DNA of 64,000 nucleotides from Bradyrhizobium sp. PSBB068 (GCA_016839165.1 CP069300.1:7450001-7514000), one strand, 5' to 3'; positions 1 to 8,359 are shown, numbered from the stretch's first letter. The notes: generated by a model not told the origin, from the sequence alone. A program made the numbers and translations.

Positions 1-539
1 ACAGCGTGGTGTCCTCGCTGGGCTATACCTCCGTGATGGCGCTGGGCGGGCCGGTCGGCTCGCTGATCGGGCTCGTGCTGGCGGACCGGCTCGGACGCAG
101 GCTCTCGATCGTCGGCTCGTCGATCGCGGCAGCGGTGCTCGGCTTAGCCTATCCGCATATGGCGGACGGTATTGCGCTCGCAGCCGTGGGCTTCCTGCTC
201 GTCACCGCGATCTATGTCATGCTGGCGACCGGGTTCGCGATGCACGTCCCTGAACTGTTCCCGACGCGCTATCGGCTTCGCGGCACGGCGATCTGCGCCA
301 CCTCCGGACGGATCGCGACCGCGCTGGTCCAGTACGTCGTGGTCGCGATCTTCGCCTGGCAAGGATTGACCGGCGTGCTGACGACCCTGGCCGGCATCCT
401 CGTGGTCCAGGCCGGGGTGTTTCTTGTGTTCGGATTCGAGACCAGGGGGCGATCGCTGGAGGACGCATCGGCAGTGGCGGAGGCCGAAGCGGGAAGCCGG
501 CCGTCGATCGCGCGGAGGCCGGCGGATATCGGAGCCTAA
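1..539 (+). CDS. MFS transporter, C-terminal part (cut by window start)
   Basis: This is the C-terminal half of a major facilitator superfamily permease in the inner membrane, open at the left window edge. Several hydrophobic helices are visible. The loop ADRLGRR matches the conserved cytoplasmic loop between MFS helices (usually seen after TM2 or TM8), and ELFPTRYRLRG matches the sugar/metabolite porter signature of the second half. The substrate cannot be told from this fragment; aromatic or organic acids are typical for this subfamily. The gene ends in a 4-nt convergent overlap with the LysR gene (stop codons at 537-539 and 536-538). Family assignment is firm; substrate and upstream extent are unknown. 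Confidence 0.85.
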   Translation, partial: SVVSSLGYTSVMALGGPVGSLIGLVLADRLGRRLSIVGSSIAAAVLGLAYPHMADGIALAAVGFLLVTAIYVMLATGFAMHVPELFPTRYRLRGTAICATSGRIATALVQYVVVAIFAWQGLTGVLTTLAGILVVQAGVFLVFGFETRGRSLEDASAVAEAEAGSRPSIARRPADIGA

Positions 540-1438
540 CCCAGACCGGTGCAAGCCGCCCTGATCCGGTCGCGGAGCCAGCCGTTCGCGTTGCTCTGAT
601 CGTATCGGCGGTGCCAGTACAGCATCCAGTCGAACGGTGCGGACTCGAACGGCAGTTCCTCCATTCGAAGGCCATCGTCCATCAGCACGGCCGCGAGATG
701 CCTCGGCATCACCGCGAGCAGATCGGTCTGCTTCAGAACGTGCGGTACGACCAGCCAATGCGGCACGTTCAGCGCGATGCGTCTGCGGTGGCCGCGCTCG
801 GTCAGCACGTCGTCGACGAAGCGCAGATCGGCCGGGCTGATCGAGACTTTCATGTGCTCCTGCGCGATGAAGCGCTCGAAGGTCAGCCGTCCGCGCTTGA
901 TCTGGTGGCCGCTGCGCATCAGGCAGACCATGCGGTCGCGCAGCAGCGTCTCCGAACGGATCGATGCGGAATGGTCGAGCCCCATGCTGACCGCGACGTC
1001 GATCTCGTCCCGTTCCAGTGCATCGATCGTCAGCGCAGGCGGCAGATGGATGATGTTGTAGGAGATCCGCGCGTCCGGCGATCGCGCCGCTGTGAGCCTC
1101 GGCAGCAGCAGGCAGGCGAGAATATCCGACATCCTGATCGTGAAGGTGCGTTCCGTCCGGCCCGGGTTGAAGCCGGCGTCGCTCGCCATCACGCGCTCGA
1201 CCTGGCGCAGCACCTGGCGCAGCGGCTCCGCCAGTTCGGTGGCGCGTGGCGTCGGCTTCATGCCGCTCGTCGTCCGCACCAGCAGTTCGTCCTCGAACAT
1301 CGCGCGCAACCGGTTGAGCGCGTTGCTCATCGCCGGTTGACTGAGGCCGACGCGGTCCGCCGCCTTGGTGACGTGACGCTCGGCCAGCAGTGCGTCCAGC
1401 GCGACGAGCAAATTGAGGTCGATGGATCGAAGGTTCAT
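536..1438 (-). CDS. LysR-family transcriptional regulator
   Basis: The 300-residue product has the standard LysR length. An N-terminal winged helix-turn-helix (about residues 5-65; AERHVTKAADRVGLSQPAMS is the recognition region) is followed by a substrate-binding domain of periplasmic-binding fold (about 90-295). The sequence is closest in style to the NodD/NahR/LinR branch, whose members sense aromatic or phenolic compounds. The gene is divergent from the hydrolase/CoA-transferase set starting at 1,532, the usual arrangement for a LysR regulator and its targets, so it probably controls that set and perhaps the MFS transporter. The inducer is unknown. A dyad of LysR-box form sits just upstream of its start. 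Confidence 0.9.
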   Translation of the reverse strand: MNLRSIDLNLLVALDALLAERHVTKAADRVGLSQPAMSNALNRLRAMFEDELLVRTTSGMKPTPRATELAEPLRQVLRQVERVMASDAGFNPGRTERTFTIRMSDILACLLLPRLTAARSPDARISYNIIHLPPALTIDALERDEIDVAVSMGLDHSASIRSETLLRDRMVCLMRSGHQIKRGRLTFERFIAQEHMKVSISPADLRFVDDVLTERGHRRRIALNVPHWLVVPHVLKQTDLLAVMPRHLAAVLMDDGLRMEELPFESAPFDWMLYWHRRYDQSNANGWLRDRIRAACTGLG

Positions 1439-1443
1439 TCGTC

Positions 1444-1458
1444 ATTCATAACGTGAAT
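1444..1458. promoter_or_regulatory. LysR-box-like operator
   Basis: ATTCA-N5-TGAAT is a perfect interrupted dyad that contains the T-N11-A core of LysR operators (T1445, A1457). It lies 6 bp upstream of the LysR start codon, between the two divergent genes, where autoregulation and control of the hydrolase set would both be possible. Assigned by motif and position only. Confidence 0.5.
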
Positions 1459-1531
1459 AACGGCAGATCACAAATCCATTTCATCCATGATGGCGAAAGG
1501 CGTATCAATCGCTCAGAACAAGGAGGCATCA

Positions 1532-2233
1532 ATGAGCTTTGAGACGATCAAGCGCGACGTGAAGATCTGCATGTTCGATCAGTACGGCACCGTCGTCGAC
1601 ATGCAGGGCGGCCTGATTAAAATCGCCGCACCGTTCCTTGCAAAGAAGGGCTGGAAGGGCGATCCGAATTCCTTCGTCACATGGTGGCGTCGGACCCATT
1701 TCGAGAATTCGATGATCGATGCGCTGCTGCATCGCGAGCACACGCCCTATCGCGAGATCGGACACCGCGCAGTTGCCCATGTGATGGACCGCGCGAAGAT
1801 CGACCACACGATGGACGACGTGCGCTATCTCGTCGGCGAGATCGAGAAGCTGGTGCCGTTTCCGGAAGTGCCGGAGGCGCTCGCGCGGCTGCAAAGCAAA
1901 TACAAGCTCGTCGTGCTGTCGAACGGCGATCCCGATATGCTCGAGACCGCGAAGCAGCACCACAAGATCCCGTTCGATCGCGTGATCTCGGTGACTGAGG
2001 CCAATTCGTTCAAGCCGCATGTCGCGACCTACACCAAGGCGGCCGAGATCATGGGCGTGAAGCCCGATCAGGTGCTGTTCGTGGCCAATCATGCCTTCGA
2101 CTGCATCGGTGCCAAGTCCGCCGGCATGCGGACGGCCTTCATCGACCGGCGCAGCCGCCCGTTCGGCATCACGCCGCACCAGCCCGACATCCTGGTGCCG
2201 TCGATGAAAGACCTCGCCGATGCGATCGTCTGA
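1532..2233 (+). CDS. HAD-superfamily hydrolase, haloacid dehalogenase type II-like
   Basis: This is a 233-residue HAD hydrolase of the L-2-haloacid dehalogenase subgroup. Motif I FDQYGTVVD carries the nucleophile Asp16, motif II is VLSNGD, a motif III lysine lies in SFKPHVATY, and the acidic motif IV region is VANHAFDCIGAKSAG. The start at 1,532 is chosen over an upstream ATG because AAGGAGG (1,520-1,526) sits 5 bp before it. The 3' end overlaps the next gene by 14 nt. Together with the CoA-transferase and thioesterase it suggests catabolism of a substituted organic acid, but dehalogenation itself is not proven, since many family members act on other substrates. Confidence 0.82.
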   Translation: MSFETIKRDVKICMFDQYGTVVDMQGGLIKIAAPFLAKKGWKGDPNSFVTWWRRTHFENSMIDALLHREHTPYREIGHRAVAHVMDRAKIDHTMDDVRYLVGEIEKLVPFPEVPEALARLQSKYKLVVLSNGDPDMLETAKQHHKIPFDRVISVTEANSFKPHVATYTKAAEIMGVKPDQVLFVANHAFDCIGAKSAGMRTAFIDRRSRPFGITPHQPDILVPSMKDLADAIV

Positions 2234-3458
2234 TCGCGAGCCGCTGTCGGGCATCAGGATTCTCGATCTCTGCCGCGTGGTCTCCGGTCCGTTCGCCACG
2301 ATGCAACTCGGCGATCTCGGCGCCGACGTCGTCAAGATCGAGGATCCCAGGCAAGGCGACGAGAGCCGCCGCTACGGGCCGCCCTTCGTCGGCGGCGAGA
2401 GTGCGTATTTCCTGTCGGTGAACCGCAACAAGCGCAGTTGTGCCATCGATCTGAAGTCGCCGGCGGGGCGCGATGCGGTGCTCGATCTCGCATCCGCGGC
2501 CGACGTCGTGATCGAGAATTTCCGTCCCGGCACTCTGGACAAATGGGGGCTCGGCTTCGACGCGCTGCGGGCTCGCCGGTCTGACATCATCCTGTGCAGC
2601 ATCTCGGGGTTCGGTCGCACCGGTGCGGACGCCGCCCGTCCCGGCTACGATCTGATCCTGCAGGGCGAGGCCGGCGTGATGGACATCACCGGCGATCCGA
2701 TGGGGCCGCCGACCAAGGTCGGTACATCGATCGCCGATCTCGTCACGGGTCTCTATGCGTCGCATTCGGTGCTGGCCGCCTTGATGCGACGAAGCCGGAC
2801 CGGTGAGGGCGGCCGGGTCGACGTCTCCATGCTCGACGCGATGGCGTCACTCCTGACGTTCAATGCAGGCATGTACTTCGCCACGGGACAAAGCCCGATG
2901 CGCCGCGGCAACGTCCATCCGACCATCAGCCCGTATGAGCCGTTCGAGACGAGTGACGGCTGGATCAATGTCGGCGTCGCGAACGACAAATTCTGGGCGG
3001 CGTTTTGCGACGTGATCGGTCGTCCGGATCTGCGCGAAGACGTCCGCTTCGAAACCGCCCCGAAACGCGCGGCAGGCCGCAACGAGCTGGTCGCGATCCT
3101 CATCCCGATCTTCGCCCAAAGGCGCCGCGCCGACTGGCTGCACCTGCTGGGCGCGGCCGGCATTCCCTGCGGCGCGATCAAGTCGATCGGCGAGGTCTGC
3201 GAGACGCCGCAACTGACGCAGCGCGGCATGGTCCAGAGCGTCCGCCATCCGGCGGCGGGGGACGTCAGGTTCGTCGCACGGCCGACGCGGTTCGGCGACG
3301 AGCCGCCGGCGCCGTCGACGCCCCCGCCGATGCTCGGCGAACACACGCGCGAGGTGCTTGCGGAATGGCGCGGCTGGACCGACGATCGGCTGGAAAGATT
3401 CGCGGTCGAAGGCGCGTTCGGAGATCTTGGACGGAGCTTCGTGCGATCGCACATTTGA
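2220..3458 (+). CDS. CaiB/BaiF family (class III) CoA-transferase
   Basis: At 412 residues this is the normal length for a family III CoA-transferase, which moves CoA between carboxylic acids through an aspartyl-CoA thioester. Family hallmarks are visible: the N-terminal RILDLCRVVSGPFATMQLGD, LGADVVKIEDP, the NRNKRS loop, and GYDLILQGEAG containing the predicted catalytic aspartate. It begins inside the hydrolase gene and is followed 22 bp later by a thioesterase gene, so the three genes probably form one operon for activating and releasing an organic acid. The acid is unknown. Confidence 0.9.
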   Translation: MRSSDREPLSGIRILDLCRVVSGPFATMQLGDLGADVVKIEDPRQGDESRRYGPPFVGGESAYFLSVNRNKRSCAIDLKSPAGRDAVLDLASAADVVIENFRPGTLDKWGLGFDALRARRSDIILCSISGFGRTGADAARPGYDLILQGEAGVMDITGDPMGPPTKVGTSIADLVTGLYASHSVLAALMRRSRTGEGGRVDVSMLDAMASLLTFNAGMYFATGQSPMRRGNVHPTISPYEPFETSDGWINVGVANDKFWAAFCDVIGRPDLREDVRFETAPKRAAGRNELVAILIPIFAQRRRADWLHLLGAAGIPCGAIKSIGEVCETPQLTQRGMVQSVRHPAAGDVRFVARPTRFGDEPPAPSTPPPMLGEHTREVLAEWRGWTDDRLERFAVEGAFGDLGRSFVRSHI

Positions 3459-3480
3459 GTATCGTCACAAGAGTGTCGTC

Positions 3481-3903
3481 ATGAGGGATATCGCCGAGCA
3501 GATGTTGCGCCGCGCCGCCGAGGACGAGCGGCAGGAGTTCGGATCGTTCTTCCTGTCGCGTCTGCTCGGACTTGATATCGCCTATCAGGGCGAGGCGTGC
3601 ATCGTGTCCTTCGACGCCGTGAGGCCGCTGTTCAATCCGCAGGGCACGCTGCACGGCGGGGTTCTCGCGACCGCGCTCGATATTTCAATGGGGCATCTCG
3701 TCAATCACGTCGCGGGCGCCGGTACCACGCTCGAGATGAAGGTGCAGTATCTTGCCGCGGTGCGCGGCGGGCGCGTCACCTGCCATGCGACCTTCCTGAA
3801 GCGGGGCCGCAAGACCTTCTTCGTGCAGTCGCAGGCATCCGACGCGGCAGGCGAGCCGATCGCGCATGCCACGTCGACCTGGCAGCTGCTGAACCGCAGC
3901 TGA
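3481..3903 (+). CDS. PaaI-type hotdog-fold thioesterase
   Basis: This 140-residue protein carries the hotdog thioesterase signature NPQGTLHGGVLATALD (HGG motif with downstream acidic residue), typical of PaaI/YdiI-like acyl-CoA thioesterases that hydrolyse aryl- or acyl-CoA. The ATG at 3,481 gives the conserved family length; an upstream in-frame start inside the CoA-transferase gene would add an unconserved tail. As the third gene of the presumed operon it would release the free acid or clear dead-end CoA esters. Confidence 0.82.
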   Translation: MRDIAEQMLRRAAEDERQEFGSFFLSRLLGLDIAYQGEACIVSFDAVRPLFNPQGTLHGGVLATALDISMGHLVNHVAGAGTTLEMKVQYLAAVRGGRVTCHATFLKRGRKTFFVQSQASDAAGEPIAHATSTWQLLNRS

Positions 3904-4093
3904 AAGCGCGGTCCGCGCCTAACGCGTCGCGATGCGGGGCCAAGAGGGCCGGTGCCTCCGTGATTTTACGGTACAGACCACCGGACGCGTGTCACCCTTG
4001 GAAGCTATTCCGTCCTTGTGGAGCGCTCGCCTCGGTTGCGCTGAGGGGCTATGTTGCGGGGTCACTCACTGGCAGCTTTTTAGGAGTGGATAG

Positions 4094-4465
4094 GTGCGAG
4101 TCATACGAAACGGGTTTCTATCGCTTCTGGCCTTGGGAGCGTTGGCTCCGGCAGGTCACGCGCAGACCACGGTCGCAGCGGTGGAGTGCGATTTTCCACT
4201 CGCGTCGACTGATGACTGGAACATGGCCGCGTCGACCCTGCAATACTACATCGATACAGCCGGAGGTTGGAGAGTAAGCCAGGATGCCTTCTCCTTCGAT
4301 GGCCCGACAAATGTCACGATCAATGGCAAGGAGCAGGTCGCTTCGCTTTCGATCATTATTTCCCGGCAGTCCGGCAAAGCGACCAAGACCCCTTCGTCGG
4401 GAGGGAAATCCCTGACGATCAGCGGGGAATTCAAGAAAATGGAATCCAGCGGACGAAAATTCTAA
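4094..4465 (+). CDS. Small exported protein of unknown function
   Basis: A 123-residue product starts at GTG 4,094, with a purine-rich TAGGAG about 8 bp upstream. The first 23 residues form a clear Sec signal peptide: basic start, hydrophobic core LLALGALAPAG, and an AHA cleavage site before QTT. The mature part is polar, has a single cysteine, and shows no domain I recognise. It is the last chromosomal gene before the element's attachment site. It may encode a periplasmic protein. Confidence 0.55.
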   Translation: MRVIRNGFLSLLALGALAPAGHAQTTVAAVECDFPLASTDDWNMAASTLQYYIDTAGGWRVSQDAFSFDGPTNVTINGKEQVASLSIIISRQSGKATKTPSSGGKSLTISGEFKKMESSGRKF

Positions 4466-4524
4466 GCGCATTTGGATGGCGACGGCCGCAGGATCGCCAC
4501 GAGCGATCATCGTCGATCCCATAG

Positions 4525-4569
4525 TGGCGCACCCGACACGATTCGAACGTGTGACCTTTGCCTTCGGAG
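4525..4569 (-). other. tRNA-Arg(CCG) 3' fragment, putative att site
   Basis: Read on the minus strand this is the 3' half of a tRNA. It has the anticodon loop CTCCGAA (anticodon CCG), the GGCAA side of the anticodon stem, a variable loop, a T-arm with TTCGAAT, the acceptor strand CGGGTGC, a G discriminator and CCA. The 5' half is absent: the sequence beyond 4,569 cannot form the D-arm or the 5' acceptor strand. P4-type tyrosine integrases use tRNA 3' ends as att cores, and an integrase gene starts 180 bp away. The intact tRNA is predicted at the element's other end. Confidence 0.75.
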
Positions 4570-4699
4570 AATTTAACCTGCCCTTCGATGCTTTTCGATG
4601 GGTTTCGCTCAAATGCGCTATGCCACTGTAATCACTAAACAAATTGAAATTTCAGCTCGCCTGACGTACCCTCGGACACGCTCCGACTTGCGTCCGGCT

Positions 4700-4717
4700 G
4701 CTTACGTGGTGCTTACG
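4700..4717. repeat. Short direct repeat before integrase gene
   Basis: GCTTACG occurs at 4,700-4,706 and again at 4,711-4,717, one helical turn apart, between the att fragment and the integrase gene. Paired short repeats in this position often serve as arm-type integrase or excisionase sites. The assignment is speculative. Confidence 0.25.
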
Positions 4718-4748
4718 CGAGAATGGGAGTTTGGACGGGAGAATTCCC

Positions 4749-6107
4749 ATGCCTAAGCTCACGAAGCGGCTCGTCGACGCCGCGGAGTCGCGGGAGAAGG
4801 ACTACGTCATCTGGGATGACGAGCTACCAGGTTTCGGCCTCCGCGTCTTCGCCTCCGGCAAGCGCAGCTACGTCCTGCAATACCGAGCCCTGGGCCGCTC
4901 GCGCCGCTACACGATCGGCCTGCATGGCGTCTGGACCGCAGAGGGTGCGAGGCAGGAGGCCAAGGTTCAGTTGGGCCGCGTTGCTCAAGGGGACAATCCT
5001 GCCGAGGAACGCCAACTCGACCACAAGGCCATCACCGTCAAGGAACTCTGTACGCTCTACGTCAATGACCTGAACGCAGGGCTGATCCTCGGCAAAGGCG
5101 GCCGGCCCAAGAAGCCATCAACGGTTGGGACGGACACTGGGCGCATCGAGCGGCACATCATCCCGCTCCTGGGCACGCGACGCGTGAAGGATCTGACCAA
5201 GGCCGACATCAACAAGGCCCTCAAGGACATCATGGCCGGCAAGACGCGAGTGTCGGTCAAGACGAAGAAGCTGCGCGGCAAGGCCATTGTCCGCGGTGGC
5301 GCCGGAACGGCCACTCGAACGGTCGGGCTCCTCGGTGGCATCCTCACTTACGCTGTCGAAGCAGGCATCATCGCAATCAATCCTGCCCACGGGCTGCGGA
5401 AGCCGAAGGACAACGTCCGCACCCGCCGGCTAACGGAAGCAGAATATCGGACGCTGGGCGAGATGCTGATCGCGGCGGAGAAGGACGAGAAGTTCGCGAC
5501 GACGGTCGAGATCATTCGTCAGGTCGCTCTCACAGGCTGCCGCCGTAGCGAGATGATCGGCCTCATGTGGACGGAAGCAGATACCGACGGCAGTTGCCTG
5601 CGGCTGATCGACAGTAAGGAGGGCACCTCGGTCCGGCCTATCGGCCTGCCCGTCGTCGAATTCCTCGAAGAGCGTCGGAAGACAGCCGCCGGCACATATG
5701 TCTTCCCCGGCTACGGGGATGACAACGCTTTCGGCAGTTTCCCCAACCACTGGGAGCAGATCTTCAAGGACTCTCCGCTCTCGGACGTCACGCCCCACGT
5801 CTTGCGGCATAGCTTCGCGAGCGTCGGCAACGATCTCGGCTTCACGGAGGTGACGATCGCGGCCTTGGTCGGCCATGCCAAGGGCTCCGTGACCAGCAAA
5901 TACATCCATACGCTCGACACGGCCCTCATCATGGCGGCCGATACGATCGCCGGCTACATTGAGGGCCTGCTGGATGGGAAAGAGTTCAAGCAGACCGCCT
6001 ACGCGCTTGACCGAGCTTCTCGCAAAGCTGCACTTGCGCGGTTTCTGCAAAAAGCGGCGGGCGAAGACGAAGTGAACGGCGGGGCGGTGCAACGCCAAGC
6101 CGCGTAA
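4749..6107 (+). CDS. int: Tyrosine-type site-specific integrase
   Basis: This 452-residue P4-like tyrosine recombinase integrates and excises the element at the tRNA-Arg site. An N-terminal arm-binding domain (DUF4102-like, about residues 1-85; DDELPGFGLRV) is followed by a core-binding SAM-like domain and the catalytic domain. Catalytic residues are visible: Arg in LTGCRRSEM (about 265), HVLRHSFAS (about 350), GHAKGS (about 376) and the nucleophile Tyr in SKYIH (about 385). GGGAG at 4,737-4,741 favours ATG 4,749 over the TTG at 4,731. It looks intact and points into the element. Confidence 0.92.
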   Translation: MPKLTKRLVDAAESREKDYVIWDDELPGFGLRVFASGKRSYVLQYRALGRSRRYTIGLHGVWTAEGARQEAKVQLGRVAQGDNPAEERQLDHKAITVKELCTLYVNDLNAGLILGKGGRPKKPSTVGTDTGRIERHIIPLLGTRRVKDLTKADINKALKDIMAGKTRVSVKTKKLRGKAIVRGGAGTATRTVGLLGGILTYAVEAGIIAINPAHGLRKPKDNVRTRRLTEAEYRTLGEMLIAAEKDEKFATTVEIIRQVALTGCRRSEMIGLMWTEADTDGSCLRLIDSKEGTSVRPIGLPVVEFLEERRKTAAGTYVFPGYGDDNAFGSFPNHWEQIFKDSPLSDVTPHVLRHSFASVGNDLGFTEVTIAALVGHAKGSVTSKYIHTLDTALIMAADTIAGYIEGLLDGKEFKQTAYALDRASRKAALARFLQKAAGEDEVNGGAVQRQAA

Positions 6108-6150
6108 TCTATGCCGCTCCCTCGACTATGACTGTCAAACGGATGGACAT

Positions 6151-6873
6151 ATGCAGCGAACCGAAGAGTTCGTCGATGATCGACAGAAGTCGTGGTGCAT
6201 TCACTGCGCGCGATCGCTTGCTGGCCTTGACACGAGCGACGACCATGTTCCGTCGAAAAGCCTGCTGTCGAAGCCGCGCCCGCACCACTTGCCGGTCGTC
6301 ACGATTTGCAAGGAGTGCAACACCAGCTTCTCGCGGGATGAGCAATACGCGGTGACGTTTCTGAGCTGCGTCCTCTCCGGTTCCAGCGCGCCCGAGCAGC
6401 AATCGAATGCGAGCGCCGCCCGCGCGTTGGCGGCGAGTCCCGGGCTGCGCACTCTGATCGAGCGATCGCGGACCGAATACACGACTGTAGGAGGTGAGAA
6501 GCGTTTCCTGTGGAAGCCGGACGCGGAGCGCATCAACCGCGTCGTGGTGAAGAACGCTCGCGGACATGCCTACTTCGAATGGGGGGAGCCCATGCTCAAT
6601 GCCCCCATCCACGTCTGGGCCATTCCCCTCGAAAGCATGTCTTCCGAGCAGCGCTCGGACTTCGAGGGCGCGGGCGAAGGCCCGGGTTTGGCCGTATGGC
6701 CAGAGGTCGGGAGCCGCATGATGTCACGCCTCGTGACCGGCGCGGACCTGCTGGACGGTTGGGTGATCGTCCAGCCCGGCACTTATCGATATTCCGTGGA
6801 CGCGTCCGGGGCGCTTAGAGTGCGGACGGTTCTATGGGAATACCTCGCCACCGAAGTTCTGTGGGAATCCTAG
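6151..6873 (+). CDS. HNH-type zinc-binding protein, unknown role
   Basis: In this 240-residue protein the first 60 residues show C16-x2-C19, DHVPSK (Asp31, His32) and C53-x2-C56-Asn57. This is the arrangement of a treble-clef HNH nuclease or a decayed relative. The remainder (about 70-240) has no domain I recognise. It sits alone between the integrase and the DISARM promoter region, 277 bp upstream of DrmD's operon leader gene drift. HNH proteins here may be defence-related, but DNA cleavage is not established because the full beta-beta-alpha His pattern is incomplete. Confidence 0.55.
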   Translation: MQRTEEFVDDRQKSWCIHCARSLAGLDTSDDHVPSKSLLSKPRPHHLPVVTICKECNTSFSRDEQYAVTFLSCVLSGSSAPEQQSNASAARALAASPGLRTLIERSRTEYTTVGGEKRFLWKPDAERINRVVVKNARGHAYFEWGEPMLNAPIHVWAIPLESMSSEQRSDFEGAGEGPGLAVWPEVGSRMMSRLVTGADLLDGWVIVQPGTYRYSVDASGALRVRTVLWEYLATEVLWES

Positions 6874-6961
6874 CCACCAGCGCCAGGAATGATCCGCCCC
6901 ACCGCTTTCCGCGAAATCGGCGATTCTCCTATTAGATCAGCCTAAATCAGACCAAACCCGC

Positions 6962-6990
6962 TTTACTCAGCCCAGTTTCGGTGGAATAAT
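6962..6990 (+). promoter_or_regulatory. Candidate sigma70-like promoter of the DISARM operon
   Basis: TTTACT (6,962-6,967) and AATAAT (6,985-6,990) are separated by 17 bp and lie 36 bp upstream of the first gene of the operon, in an AT-richer stretch. Just upstream, ATCAG occurs twice ten bases apart (about 6,936-6,950), a possible operator half-site pair for the HTH protein encoded next. Sequence resemblance only. Confidence 0.4.
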
Positions 6991-7025
6991 TCTGCCGTCT
7001 GCGTCGGCGGAAGAAAGGGCGATTC

Positions 7026-7268
7026 ATGTCCGATCGCTGGATGTCCGTCGAGGAGATCGCCGGCTATCTGGGAGTGAGCAAAGACACGATCTACGGCTGG
7101 ATAACCAAGAGGGACATGCCGGCCCACAAGGTCGGAAGGCTTTGGAAGTTCAAGTCGGACGAGGTCGATTCATGGGTGAGGGCCGGTAAAGCATCCGACG
7201 AGGGCGATGAACATGCGGTGAGTGATGCAAACGGTCGGGAAAAGCGCGCCACGAAGGGGAAGCAATGA
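7026..7268 (+). CDS. Excisionase/MerR-like HTH DNA-binding protein
   Basis: This 80-residue protein carries an HTH_17 (excisionase-family) domain over residues 5-55: SVEEIAGYLGVSKDTIYGWI, then KVGRLWKFKSDEVDSWV, which is helix-turn-helix plus wing. The charged tail (58-80) is probably disordered. It overlaps the cytosine methyltransferase gene by 4 nt and is the first gene of the run, so it more likely acts as the operon's controller, like C proteins of restriction systems, than as the element's excisionase. Xis function cannot be excluded because the integrase is nearby. Confidence 0.75.
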   Translation: MSDRWMSVEEIAGYLGVSKDTIYGWITKRDMPAHKVGRLWKFKSDEVDSWVRAGKASDEGDEHAVSDANGREKRATKGKQ

Positions 7269-8359
7269 GTAGAGTGGCGTGCATCGACCTGTTTTGTGGC
7301 GCGGGCGGTCTGACGCATGGCCTGATCCAAGCCGGCATCCCGGTCGTCGCGGGCATCGATGTCGACGCGGCTTGCCGCTACCCGTTCGAAACCAACAACA
7401 GCGCGCGCTTCATCGCCAAGGACATCAAGAACGTAAAACCGGCGGACCTTAAGAAGCTCTATGGTGATGCCGAGATCCGGATTTTGGCCGGTTGCGCGCC
7501 CTGTCAGCCATTCTCGACCTATTCCCAACGCTACGACACGTTGACGAGTCCGCGCTGGCCCCTGCTGTACCAGTTCGCGCGCCTCATAAAATCGGTCCGT
7601 CCGGACGTCGTGACCATGGAAAACGTGCCTCTGGTCGAAAGGCACGCAGTGTTCGACGACTTCGTCGCCACTCTGCGTAGGCTAGGCTACAGCGTCTGGC
7701 AGGGTGTCGTCGATTGCACTCAATATGGCTTGCCGCAGACCAGGCGGCGGATGGTCATTTTGGCGAGCGCGATCGGCCCGATTGAACTGATCGCGCCGAC
7801 GCACGAGAAGCCGCGGACCGTCAAAGATGCGATCGGAAAACTACCCGTCATCGAAGCCGGAAGCGCTCACAAAAGCGACGCCTTCCATATGTCGTCCAGG
7901 CTTTCGGATCTGAACCTGGAGCGCATCCGTGCGTCCCGCCCTGGCGGAACGTGGCGTGACTGGCCCAAACGGCTGGTCGCAGACTGCCATCGCAAGGAAA
8001 CCGGCCGCACCTATCCCGGCGTCTACGGGCGCATGACGTGGAGCGACCCGGCTCCGACGATCACGACGCAGTTCTACGGCTTCGGCAACGGTCGCTTCGG
8101 TCATCCTGAACAGGATCGAGGTATCTCCTTGCGAGAGGGCGCCATCCTGCAGGGGTTCCCTAAGGACTATGCCTTCGTGCCGGAGGGTGGCCCCACCCAT
8201 TTCAAGGTTCTCGGCCGAATGATCGGCAATGCTGTGCCAGTCGTCCTCGGCGAGGCGATCGGGCAGAGCATTTCGGCTCACCTCGGCATTGAGGCCGATC
8301 GGGAGGGGCAGAAGCAGGGAGGCATCGCGGATGTCGCGCGTAAGCCCCTCGTCGCATGA
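7265..8359 (+). CDS. DNA (cytosine-5-)-methyltransferase
   Basis: This 364-residue C5-cytosine methyltransferase places host self-marks on DNA. Ordered motifs are present: motif I DLFCGAGG (about 9-16), motif IV GCAPCQPFS with the catalytic Cys (about 77), motif VI MENVP (about 118), motif VIII QTRRRM (about 158), and motifs IX/X with GNAVP near the C terminus. The target recognition segment (about 200-290) is short, as in single-specificity enzymes. Class 2 DISARM has a C5 methylase (DrmMII), but here the other genes are class 1. The enzyme is paired with a Vsr gene, as in Dcm/Vsr modules, so it may be an add-on to the DISARM operon. Confidence 0.92.
   Translation: MSRVACIDLFCGAGGLTHGLIQAGIPVVAGIDVDAACRYPFETNNSARFIAKDIKNVKPADLKKLYGDAEIRILAGCAPCQPFSTYSQRYDTLTSPRWPLLYQFARLIKSVRPDVVTMENVPLVERHAVFDDFVATLRRLGYSVWQGVVDCTQYGLPQTRRRMVILASAIGPIELIAPTHEKPRTVKDAIGKLPVIEAGSAHKSDAFHMSSRLSDLNLERIRASRPGGTWRDWPKRLVADCHRKETGRTYPGVYGRMTWSDPAPTITTQFYGFGNGRFGHPEQDRGISLREGAILQGFPKDYAFVPEGGPTHFKVLGRMIGNAVPVVLGEAIGQSISAHLGIEADREGQKQGGIADVARKPLVA

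Noticed and set aside
4525..4640. Complete tRNA-Arg gene on the minus strand
   Set aside because: Only the anticodon loop to CCA part fits; the D-arm and 5' acceptor strand cannot be formed from the sequence beyond 4,569.
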